Assembly (NCBI GenBank): GCA_000227505.4
Contig: AGIF02000001.1
Coordinates: 578,035 to 642,034 of the forward strand
DNA from: a gamma proteobacterium HIMB55
GTDB taxonomy: Bacteria > Pseudomonadota > Gammaproteobacteria > Pseudomonadales > Halieaceae
Direction: 5' to 3'
Length of the DNA stretch: 64,000 nt
The notes below the pieces were generated by a model. That model saw only the letters and a list, made by a program, of their open reading frames with translations. It did no database searches and was not told the DNA's origin. Below, piece by piece: positions 28,861-36,401 of the stretch; the first letter of the stretch is position 1; each line of letters opens with the position of its first letter. A program made the translations under genes and the position numbers.

Positions 28861-29407
28861 AGTTACCTTCACCCAAATGAAAGATGGCACTCAGGAAGAT
28901 TACCTGATGCTCGATCGCCTTGAGAAGGAGCATGTCAAAGGACTGCCTGATCGCATCTTGTCTGCATTGGCCTCCCTAAGCGATGGACTTGCAGGGTACA
29001 AAATTGATCGGCTCCAGCACTCTTTGCAAACAGCGACACGTGCGGAAGATGAAGGCGCGAGCATCGACTGGATTGTTGCGGCTCTTGTCCATGACATTGG
29101 GGACGAGCTCGCACCGCTCAGTCACTCGGAAATGGCAGCGGCCTTACTAAAACCCTTTGTTAGCGATGAGATTGTCTGGGTCATAGAGAAGCATGGCATT
29201 TTTCAGGCCTATTACTATGCTCATCACATGGGCGCTGATCGCAACGCCCGAGACAAGTATAAGGATCACCCGCACTACGAACGCTGTGTGCATTTTTGCG
29301 AGGCTTGGGACCAAGCGTCCTTCGATCCTGATTACCCAACGCGCACCCTAGAGCATTTCGCCCCCATGGTGCGCGAGGTGTTTTCTCGCCCGGTACGCCA
29401 CGTCTGA
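28853..29407 (+). CDS. TmpB/PhnZ-like HD-domain mixed-valent di-iron oxygenase
   Basis: A 184-residue HD-fold protein. Candidate iron ligands are His56 (RLQHSLQTATRAED), His80-Asp81 (ALVHDIGDELAPLSH), His91, His114 (EKHGIFQAYYYAHHMG) and Asp153 (WDQASFDPDYPTRTLEHFAP). PhnZ and TmpB cleave the C-P bond of a 1-hydroxy-alkylphosphonate with O2. TmpB yields glycine betaine and phosphate. An N-terminal Tyr/Glu pair (DYLMLDRLE) resembles the substrate-gating residues of these enzymes. The start overlaps the dioxygenase stop (ATGTCTGA), strongly coupling the two. An HD phosphohydrolase is the alternative reading. Confidence 0.75.
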   Translation: MSEVTFTQMKDGTQEDYLMLDRLEKEHVKGLPDRILSALASLSDGLAGYKIDRLQHSLQTATRAEDEGASIDWIVAALVHDIGDELAPLSHSEMAAALLKPFVSDEIVWVIEKHGIFQAYYYAHHMGADRNARDKYKDHPHYERCVHFCEAWDQASFDPDYPTRTLEHFAPMVREVFSRPVRHV

Positions 29408-29483
29408 GACAGGCACCTTTGGTGTTTAGGTTGCTAGCGGCTTAGACCCTCTCCACAATACGCGCACACGGTGGGGGTCTCCT

Positions 29484-30758
29484 ATGATCAGCTTTTCACA
29501 AGCACAGGAAAATCTTAAAGCGTTGTTTGCCGGTTGGCTCGACGAGCAGACAATGCAAACAGAACGCGTCAGCCTTCAGCAAGCGTTGGGGCGCTATCTG
29601 GCAAGTCCAGTATTCGGAAGTCTCGATCTCCCTCGAGACAATGTATCCGCGATGGACGGTTATGCGCTGTCACCTCTGAGCCCTGGTGCTGTAAGTTCAG
29701 GGGAGGAATACCGACTCATTGGCGAATCTCGTGCGGGCGAACCCTACTCGGGACCGGTACTTAACGCAGGTGAGTGTGTTCGAATCTTCACGGGGGCCGT
29801 GGTACCCAATTCAGCTAATACGGTCGTCATCCAAGAGGACGTGTCAGTTTCATCGGGCCAGGCAATTGTCATCAATGAAGCAGTGCGCATTGGCGCAAAT
29901 ATCCGCCTGCAAGGCGAGGAGATTGCTGCGGGTGTTGAGATTGCCTCTGCTGGACAGCAAATGACGCCCAACATGGTCCCGCTCCTTGCCAGTCAAGGCG
30001 TTGGCGAGGTCGAGGTGGTCAGGATGCTGCGCGTAGCATTCCTCGCAACCGGTGACGAACTCAAAGCTCCGGGTGAGACACTAGGCACTGGAGATATCTA
30101 CGAGAGTAACCTTGCCTCTATACAAGCGGTGCTCGGCGCCTATCGTCTTGAATTACACAATTTGGGTGTGGTTGAAGATACACCAGAGGCTATCTCGACT
30201 TGTCTTGCTCGCGCTGCTGAGAGCGCGGACGTTGTTATCAGCAGTGGCGGTGTCTCTGTGGGGGATTACGACTTTGTCCGACAGTGCGTCGAGTCCATGG
30301 GTGTACTGACTGACTACAAGGTCGCCATGAAGCCGGGCAAGCCTGTTTGTTTTGGCCACATAAACCGCTCCAATAACGGGCGTGCGCTTTTTTTAGGGCT
30401 GCCTGGCAATGCAGTGTCCTCATTTGTTGTTTTGACCGAGCTTTACCTACCGGCGCTTCGGTACCTGATAAATAGACATTCAGTCGTGCCAAACCAGCAG
30501 ATTTCCGCAACGTTGAAGGAAGACCTCAAGCGCCGAGCAGGCCGGTTGGAGTTTCAGCGTGGCGTGCTAAGCAGTGAGCTTAACTCGTTAGGGCAGTTGG
30601 TTTGGCGGGTGTCAGCATTCGGCGGCCAGGATTCTCATCGCGTACTGGGCTTGGCCCGTGCCAACTGCACTATTCAAATTCCTGCAGACGTGGCTGAAAT
30701 CCCTGCTGGGACTGAGGTAACTGTGTCTGTGTTTCCTTGGTTTGAATCACTGGACTGA
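29484..30758 (+). CDS. moeA: Molybdopterin molybdenumtransferase MoeA
   Basis: A 424-residue enzyme that inserts molybdate into adenylylated molybdopterin. It has LPRDNVSAMDGYAL near the N-terminus, RIFTGAVVPNSANTVVIQED, and the MoCF-binding fold VVISSGGVSVGDYDFVRQC, then GKPVCFGH and FLGLPGNAVSS. The C-terminal beta domain is intact. It is followed by mobA 10 bases later, forming a molybdenum cofactor pair. GGGGG precedes the ATG. Confidence 0.95.
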   Translation: MISFSQAQENLKALFAGWLDEQTMQTERVSLQQALGRYLASPVFGSLDLPRDNVSAMDGYALSPLSPGAVSSGEEYRLIGESRAGEPYSGPVLNAGECVRIFTGAVVPNSANTVVIQEDVSVSSGQAIVINEAVRIGANIRLQGEEIAAGVEIASAGQQMTPNMVPLLASQGVGEVEVVRMLRVAFLATGDELKAPGETLGTGDIYESNLASIQAVLGAYRLELHNLGVVEDTPEAISTCLARAAESADVVISSGGVSVGDYDFVRQCVESMGVLTDYKVAMKPGKPVCFGHINRSNNGRALFLGLPGNAVSSFVVLTELYLPALRYLINRHSVVPNQQISATLKEDLKRRAGRLEFQRGVLSSELNSLGQLVWRVSAFGGQDSHRVLGLARANCTIQIPADVAEIPAGTEVTVSVFPWFESLD

Positions 30759-30768
30759 GGATTTGAGG

Positions 30769-31398
30769 ATGGGGGCAACTGCTCAGCTCAAAGGAGTCGC
30801 CATTCTATGCGGCGGTGACAGTCGTCGCATGGGTACCGATAAAGCGCTTGTCGACTTTGATGGTATGCCGCTTCTGAGGCGTCACGTTGAGGCAATCCTC
30901 AGCCTGCATCTTGACGTACCCATCTACGTCTCATCGGGCACCAAACGCTACAAAATCCTCGATGACTGTGGCGTTGTCTATGCGCCAGATCTTGTCTCCG
31001 GTGCGGGTCCCTTGTCTGGGTTAGCAGGTGCACTGACTGCAGCCGAGAAAGCTGGGGGCGCCGGCGGCCACGTGTTTGCGATGCCGGTCGATACATTAGT
31101 CCCACCGGGGGTGTTGCTGGATACGTTAACAAAGATTCGACCTGGTGCCTCGGTTGCTGCGCTCATTAAAGGGCAGCGTCTGCACCCTGTGCATGGACTT
31201 TTTCCGGTATCCGCTGCCGCCGCGCTGAGCGAATTTGTTCAATCAGGTGGGCGTGCCGTCATGGAGTTCCTGGAGTCGGTCGACATTGAACAAGTCTCGA
31301 TTGGTGAAGCATGGGAGTTATGCCTGAACTTTAACTATCCCGAGGATTTTGTGTCTGCCCGCGAGGCCTTAGCGCAGATCACATCGCTCAAACCCTAG
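30769..31398 (+). CDS. mobA: Molybdenum cofactor guanylyltransferase MobA
   Basis: A 209-residue nucleotidyltransferase that makes the bis-MGD cofactor by adding GMP to Mo-molybdopterin. The signature AILCGGDSRRMGTDKALVDF is at the N-terminus (usually GGxSxRMGxDK), with DLVSGAGPLSGLAGALTAA and HPVHGLFPVSAAAALSEF further on. I use the ATG at 30769, which follows TGAGGATTTGAGG; an upstream in-frame ATG at 30742 lies inside moeA. No molybdoenzyme is adjacent in the window. Confidence 0.92.
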   Translation: MGATAQLKGVAILCGGDSRRMGTDKALVDFDGMPLLRRHVEAILSLHLDVPIYVSSGTKRYKILDDCGVVYAPDLVSGAGPLSGLAGALTAAEKAGGAGGHVFAMPVDTLVPPGVLLDTLTKIRPGASVAALIKGQRLHPVHGLFPVSAAAALSEFVQSGGRAVMEFLESVDIEQVSIGEAWELCLNFNYPEDFVSAREALAQITSLKP

Positions 31399-31531
31399 GT
31401 TTGGCCGATGACTGCGGCAGAGAAGGTTTCCCGAACCGGCTTGATAAGGTACGGCTCTAATAAAAAGCATTCAAAACACTTATAGTGGCTCAAGGCTATG
31501 CGTGAGATGGAATGCTGAGAGGGAACAAATA

Positions 31532-32635
31532 ATGGATCGTCGCAATTTTATCGCCGCTGTGGGTGGCGCACTCGCTTACGCCAATGCGGTCCCGTCGCTT
31601 GCGCAATACGTTATTCCCGATGGCCAGGTGCGGCTGGTGTTCAACGAGAATCCTTATGGGCCAAGCCCCAAAGCGCTTGCGGCAGTAAAGGATATTCTGT
31701 CCCTGAGTGCCTATTACCCCGATTCACCGACGGACTATCCGATCAGGGATAATTTATTTGACGCGATCTCGAGCAAGCATCAGCTGACCCACGACAATTT
31801 ATTCGTGTCGTCTGGCTCCAATGAGGGCCTGCAAGCAGCATTGATGGCCTATGGACAAGATGGCGCCGTTTTAACGCCCGCGCTTACCTATAACGATCAC
31901 CTTGGATACGCCGAACGGTTGGGCGTCTCCATCGTTCGGGTGCCATTACGCGATGATCTGCAAGTTGATCTCGATGCCATGGCGGCGCGCGTCGATGAGA
32001 GCATTAGCGTCGTATACCTCGCAAACCCCAATAACCCCACAGGCGTGCCAATCGATGCGAATGAACTGCGCGCATTCTGCAAAAAAGTGGGGTCAAAAGC
32101 GCTGGTGATTGTTGATGAGGCCTATAACGAACTCACGGCAAATCCCTCTGCTAATTCGATGGTGGATTTAGTCCGTGCCGACGGCAACGTGCTGGTAATG
32201 CGAACGTTTTCCAAGATCTTCGGCATGGCGGGTATGCGCATTGGCTACGGTATGGCGCGACCCGATATTGTTGGGCGTATATCCAAGCATGTTATGGCGT
32301 GGCCGAATGGGGTGGGTTTGACCGCCGCTTATCACAGCTACATCGATGATGAGTTCATCGCCTTTTCACGCAAGAAAGTGTCCGAGGGGCGAGCGATGGT
32401 GAATCAGACGTTCCGAGACGTCGGCATAAACCCTGTGCCTTCTGTGACAAATTTTGTCTTTGCTGATGTTGGGCGTGACGCCAAGACTTTTCGGCAGGCG
32501 ATGGCAAATGAAGGCGTCCTGATAAATGGGGGGTACGCGGGTTACCCGAACTACATCAGGGTAAGCATGGGCAAGCTGGAGGACCTGCAAACCTTCGACC
32601 GCGTCTTCAAACGGGTATTCGCAAGGGCAGTTTGA
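31532..32635 (+). CDS. HisC-like class I/II aminotransferase with a Tat-like leader
   Basis: A 367-residue PLP enzyme. From the ATG 31532 (GAGGG upstream) the N-terminus is MDRRNFIAAVGGALAYANAV ending PSLAQ, a twin-arginine-type signal. The fold is histidinol-phosphate aminotransferase-like: LVFNENPYGPSPKAL, VYLANPNNPTGVPIDANEL, VDEAYNEL, and the PLP lysine in RTFSKIFGMAGMRIGYGMA. Export would carry a folded PLP holoenzyme to the periplasm, which is consistent with Tat. A separate biosynthetic hisC would be expected elsewhere; no his gene is here. The substrate is unknown. Confidence 0.85.
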   Translation: MDRRNFIAAVGGALAYANAVPSLAQYVIPDGQVRLVFNENPYGPSPKALAAVKDILSLSAYYPDSPTDYPIRDNLFDAISSKHQLTHDNLFVSSGSNEGLQAALMAYGQDGAVLTPALTYNDHLGYAERLGVSIVRVPLRDDLQVDLDAMAARVDESISVVYLANPNNPTGVPIDANELRAFCKKVGSKALVIVDEAYNELTANPSANSMVDLVRADGNVLVMRTFSKIFGMAGMRIGYGMARPDIVGRISKHVMAWPNGVGLTAAYHSYIDDEFIAFSRKKVSEGRAMVNQTFRDVGINPVPSVTNFVFADVGRDAKTFRQAMANEGVLINGGYAGYPNYIRVSMGKLEDLQTFDRVFKRVFARAV

Positions 32636-32667
32636 GGATTAGCTCCTCGAGCTCACCAAGGGCGTGG

Positions 32668-34398
32668 TCAGGGCGTCATCTCGTGGACAACGTCACCGTT
32701 AACGAGGGTCATCCGGACAGGTGTTTGGTGGATGGTAGCCGCCTCGACCTCAAGGATATTTCGATCCAGCAAAACGAGATCCGCTAACTTACCGGCGGTA
32801 ATACTGCCGAGCTTAGCTTCCTCACCGACTTGGCGCGCCGTTGCCATTGTCATCGCAACGATTGCTTCTGCAACGCTGACGGATTGCCCTTCATTACGAG
32901 CTGGCATGGCTGCTTCACCGGGTAGACGACGGGTAAAGGCTGCTTCGATGAGCTCAAGCGGCTTGTAAGTCGACAGATAGGCTGAGGCAGGCCAATCCGC
33001 CCCAAAACTTTGATTGATCCCTGCGTCCATAATCGATCGCACGGGATAGGCGTTTTCGACCTTTTCCATGCCAACAAACGATCCGATATTAAAGTAAGAG
33101 GGGTCGCGAGCAGCCCATTGAATCGATGTCTGCGCCGTTACGTTGAGCGCCCCAAAGCGCTCGATATCGTCTGGGTGCACAAAGTCCATATGCGCAATCG
33201 TGGCTCTGACAGTTTGGTTGCCAGTGGCTAAGCGGGCCGCTTCAATCGCATCGAGCGACTGACGTACTGCCGCGCCGCCAATGGCGTGGATATGGACGGG
33301 AATATTTTGATTGAAATACGTCTCTATATTCGCGCTCATCTGGGCTTCCGACATCATCGGCTTGCCGAAATCCTCGTTGGAGGAATCGACATAGGGTGTC
33401 AGTAAGTAGGCAGTGTGTCCTTCAGGAACACCATCCGCGGCCATCTTTACGGCTTCAGGTCGAACCATGTTTCCGCTATACGCCGAACGATAGTCTATAA
33501 ACCTTTCTGCGATGATGTTGGCATCATCGAGTTCTCGCACAGAGCCGAAGATGCGGAGTGAAAGCGCTCCTTGCTCGTCTAAGTCACGCCAGATTTGGTA
33601 AGCCTCTTCCTCTGACGGGGCGCCTGCCCATGCATCATAAACACCGGTTAAGCCCGCTGCCGCAGCTCGCGGTAGCCAATCCTTCAGTCTCGCCTCGAAC
33701 GCTGTCCTGTCACCCGGGATGAAGGCCTCGCTGATGTGACTTCCCGCCTTTTCGCGCGCGGTTCCTAAGGGCTGGTTTGTGAGTGGGTCCCGCTCAAAAA
33801 AGCTGACACCGGGCTCGGGATCGGGAAAGGAGGCATCGACGCCACCCTCGCGCAGAGCCCGCGAGGAGAACCACGTCGAGTGCCCGTCGACCGACTGAAG
33901 TATGACGACTCGATCGCCAAAGACTGTGTCGAGAATATGTGCCTCGGGGCCGGTCTTCGAAAAGAGGTGGTTCTGCCAGCCGCGAGCGTATACAGGTCCA
34001 TTCCCCAGCTGATCCTCGCGAATTGCTTCAAGGGCAACCTGAAGCTTCTGAAGCGTATCGGCGTGGCTTAGATTAACGCCAACGTCGGTAAACGAACCCA
34101 TGAACACATGGGTATGTGAATCCATTAGGCCTGGTATCAAGAGTCCATCGCCAATATCCACTTGGCGAGTACGCTCACCGACTAATGCCTCAGCCCCCTT
34201 TGAACTGCCCACGTAAATAATGCGATCAGCCCTGACCGCCACGGCTGAAGCCTCAGGCATATCAGCGTCAGCCGTGAAAATCGCACCTCCTGTGAAGATG
34301 AGATCTGCAGGTTCAACATCGTTGGAGCCCGAGCATGCGGTTAAACCAAGCAAGGTTGCCAAGCCTAGGAGGACGAATAATTGGCGTGAGTGACGCAT
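32668..34398 (-). CDS. YtcJ-like amidohydrolase lipoprotein
   Basis: A 576-residue amidohydrolase-3 family protein from the ATG 34398. The leader RHSRQLFVLLGLATLLGLTAC has a lipobox (LTAC), so it is predicted to be a membrane-anchored, exported lipoprotein. Metal-site elements are LLIPGLMDSHTHVFMG (HxH), IPVHIHAIGGAAVRQ, TIAHMDFVHPDD and QSFGADWPAS (Asp). The C-terminus is LGSITAGKLADLVLLDRN. The family hydrolyses amides or imines; the substrate is undefined. Upstream in-frame starts to 34485 would bury the signal and are rejected. It converges on the HisC-like gene. Confidence 0.85.
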   Translation of the reverse strand: MRHSRQLFVLLGLATLLGLTACSGSNDVEPADLIFTGGAIFTADADMPEASAVAVRADRIIYVGSSKGAEALVGERTRQVDIGDGLLIPGLMDSHTHVFMGSFTDVGVNLSHADTLQKLQVALEAIREDQLGNGPVYARGWQNHLFSKTGPEAHILDTVFGDRVVILQSVDGHSTWFSSRALREGGVDASFPDPEPGVSFFERDPLTNQPLGTAREKAGSHISEAFIPGDRTAFEARLKDWLPRAAAAGLTGVYDAWAGAPSEEEAYQIWRDLDEQGALSLRIFGSVRELDDANIIAERFIDYRSAYSGNMVRPEAVKMAADGVPEGHTAYLLTPYVDSSNEDFGKPMMSEAQMSANIETYFNQNIPVHIHAIGGAAVRQSLDAIEAARLATGNQTVRATIAHMDFVHPDDIERFGALNVTAQTSIQWAARDPSYFNIGSFVGMEKVENAYPVRSIMDAGINQSFGADWPASAYLSTYKPLELIEAAFTRRLPGEAAMPARNEGQSVSVAEAIVAMTMATARQVGEEAKLGSITAGKLADLVLLDRNILEVEAATIHQTPVRMTLVNGDVVHEMTP

Positions 34399-34507
34399 AA
34401 GATTTTTCCAATAAATTTTATTCTTGTAGACCATCGATAGTATCGGATTCATGCGTTCCACGGGAGAGCTGATGCGGGACGTCAATCGCTGTTTCTGCTC
34501 GCTTGAG

Positions 34508-35209
34508 TCACTGGATTGGTATGTCGAAGTAGCGGTCGGGAAACGGCTCGTTCTCGAGAGTGAAATGCCACCACTCGGCGTAGTAGCCCCTGAAGCCAGC
34601 GCTTTCCATGATCCGCTTTAGGATCTGCCGATTTTTTGCGGCATCTCCGACAATTTCTTTGCTTGCCGTGTGTGAACGGGCGTCGAAGTAATCCCACGGG
34701 GTACCCATGTTTAGGGGTTGCCCATTCCCCTTAGCGATGAGCGTCAAATCAATCGTACTTCCGCGAGAGTGGCCTGAACGGCTTGCAATGTAGCCACGTT
34801 CTATAAGTTCCCTCCGAGCGACATTAGGGTAGTAGGTTGCCTTACTGGGCTCGTCCTCATTGCCGCTTACCCACCGAACAAAGTCATCCACCGCCCGTTG
34901 CGGGCGAAAGCAGTCATAGATCAATATGGCCAGACCTTGAGTTTCAGCGAGACGCTGTGCTTTCGTTAGTGCAGAGGTCGCCTCTTGGCTTAGCCAACAT
35001 TTTGCAGCGCCATAACCGGCAACAGGGCGCCCCAGAAAATTATTCTTTCCAGCGTAGCGTATGTCCGTGACTACGCCCTCGACGGCCTCGCCTGCATCGA
35101 TTAACGCGCTGGCGGATGCCATGTTGATGGGTACTGACATGCTGCAGACAGCCCACAAGACTGCGTTAAGAAGTCGTCGTCTTTCTGTCATCTTGCGTGC
35201 ATTGATCAT
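34508..35209 (-). CDS. D-Ala-D-Ala dipeptidase (VanX/DdpX-like), exported
   Basis: A 233-residue protein with a signal peptide (NAVLWAVCSMSVPINMASASA). The mature part is the M15D zinc dipeptidase domain: CWLSQEATSALTKAQ, LIYDCFRPQRAVDDFVRW, the zinc motif SGHSRGSTIDLTL (His, Asp) and EWWHF (third His) near the C-terminus. It hydrolyses D-alanyl-D-alanine. With a signal peptide and no van genes nearby, a periplasmic cell-wall peptide salvage role is likelier than vancomycin resistance. A second start codon at 35191 is also possible. It is divergent from the LD-carboxypeptidase gene. Confidence 0.85.
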   Translation of the reverse strand: MINARKMTERRRLLNAVLWAVCSMSVPINMASASALIDAGEAVEGVVTDIRYAGKNNFLGRPVAGYGAAKCWLSQEATSALTKAQRLAETQGLAILIYDCFRPQRAVDDFVRWVSGNEDEPSKATYYPNVARRELIERGYIASRSGHSRGSTIDLTLIAKGNGQPLNMGTPWDYFDARSHTASKEIVGDAAKNRQILKRIMESAGFRGYYAEWWHFTLENEPFPDRYFDIPIQ

Positions 35210-35271
35210 GGTCCCAGCTTGCCGTCTGTAGTGAGCTCTGCCAAGCTCAAATAGAGATATAAGGGGGTGTC

Positions 35272-36297
35272 ATGAAACGACGATCATTGCTTCAGCTGAG
35301 CTCAGCCGCTGCACTTTTGTCTAATCTGCCGGCACACGCCAGCTTAGAAATCATCAAAAGACCTAGAAGACTGGCGGAAGGGCAGACTGTCGCGATCGTT
35401 GCGCCCGCGTCGGTAACTTACGAATCACTTCAGTTGCAGCTGGCGATTGAGGCACTCGAGGCGATGGGTCTGAAGGCTAAAGTCGGCGAGCACGTCATGG
35501 ATCGATTTGGCTATTTAGCCGGCCATGACCGTGACCGAGCAGCCGATATCAACGCTGCGTTTGTGGATCCAGAGGTGGATGCCGTTTTTGCGCTCCGGGG
35601 GGGGTGGGGCGCCAGCCGATTGCTACCGTTTATCGACTTCGACGCGATAAGAGATAACCCCAAGATCATGCTGGGCTACAGCGACATTACAAGTCTCTTA
35701 AACGCGATCTATGCAAAAGCAGGTGTCGTCTCCTTCCATGGGCCTAACTTGATGTCGCGATGGAATGAGTTCACCTATCAATCCATGCGCGAGGTATTGT
35801 TTGACGCAAAACCTGCGCGGTACATAAATCCTACTGATCTTGACGGTGAGTTGGTTGCTCGACAAAACCGGATTCAAACCATCGTGCCAGGACGCGCAGA
35901 GGGCCACCTTGTTGGTGGCAATCTCACCTTGATGAGTGCGCTACTGGGAACGCCTTATTTGCCCACGTTCGACAACGCTATTTTGTTTCTAGAGGATGTC
36001 GGGGAGGCAATCTATCGTGTCGACCGAATGCTTACCCAGCTGAAGATAAGCGGCCATTTGCAGAAAGTGTCCGGCATTGTGTTCGGTCACTTTACTGGCG
36101 TGAAACCGAACCCGGGTTTGGGCAATTTTGCGTTAATGGATATCCTCAAACAGCATTGTGAGCCTTTGGGGGTGCCCTGTTATTTTGGGGCCATGATTGG
36201 TCATGTCGACCAGCAAAGCACGGTTCCTGTAGGCGGTCGGGCGCGGATGGACGCGTCATCGGGCGTGCTTGAATTGACCGAAGCCGCTGTACGGTAG
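35272..36297 (+). CDS. LD-carboxypeptidase (peptidase S66) with export signal
   Basis: A 341-residue S66 serine peptidase that removes the terminal D-Ala from murein tetrapeptide. It has ALRGGWGASRLLPFIDFDAI, the nucleophile in LGYSDITSLLNAIYAKAG, the general-base Glu in LFLEDVGEAIYRVDRML and His in GAMIGHVDQQSTVPVG. Unlike cytoplasmic LdcA it begins MKRRSLLQLSSAAALLSNLP with AHA after it, a signal (possibly Tat) sequence. It is divergent from the VanX-like dipeptidase with 62 bases between them, consistent with a shared control region and function in peptidoglycan peptide breakdown. Confidence 0.88.
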   Translation: MKRRSLLQLSSAAALLSNLPAHASLEIIKRPRRLAEGQTVAIVAPASVTYESLQLQLAIEALEAMGLKAKVGEHVMDRFGYLAGHDRDRAADINAAFVDPEVDAVFALRGGWGASRLLPFIDFDAIRDNPKIMLGYSDITSLLNAIYAKAGVVSFHGPNLMSRWNEFTYQSMREVLFDAKPARYINPTDLDGELVARQNRIQTIVPGRAEGHLVGGNLTLMSALLGTPYLPTFDNAILFLEDVGEAIYRVDRMLTQLKISGHLQKVSGIVFGHFTGVKPNPGLGNFALMDILKQHCEPLGVPCYFGAMIGHVDQQSTVPVGGRARMDASSGVLELTEAAVR

Positions 36298-36401
36298 TGG
36301 ATTCGAAAAGCTAAATGCGCTCTCTGTGGGTGTGTGACCTCGGCTAAGGCAGAGCGCTGGCATTGTTGTTACGAACATTATTGATAGGAAAAGGGGGGAA
36401 T

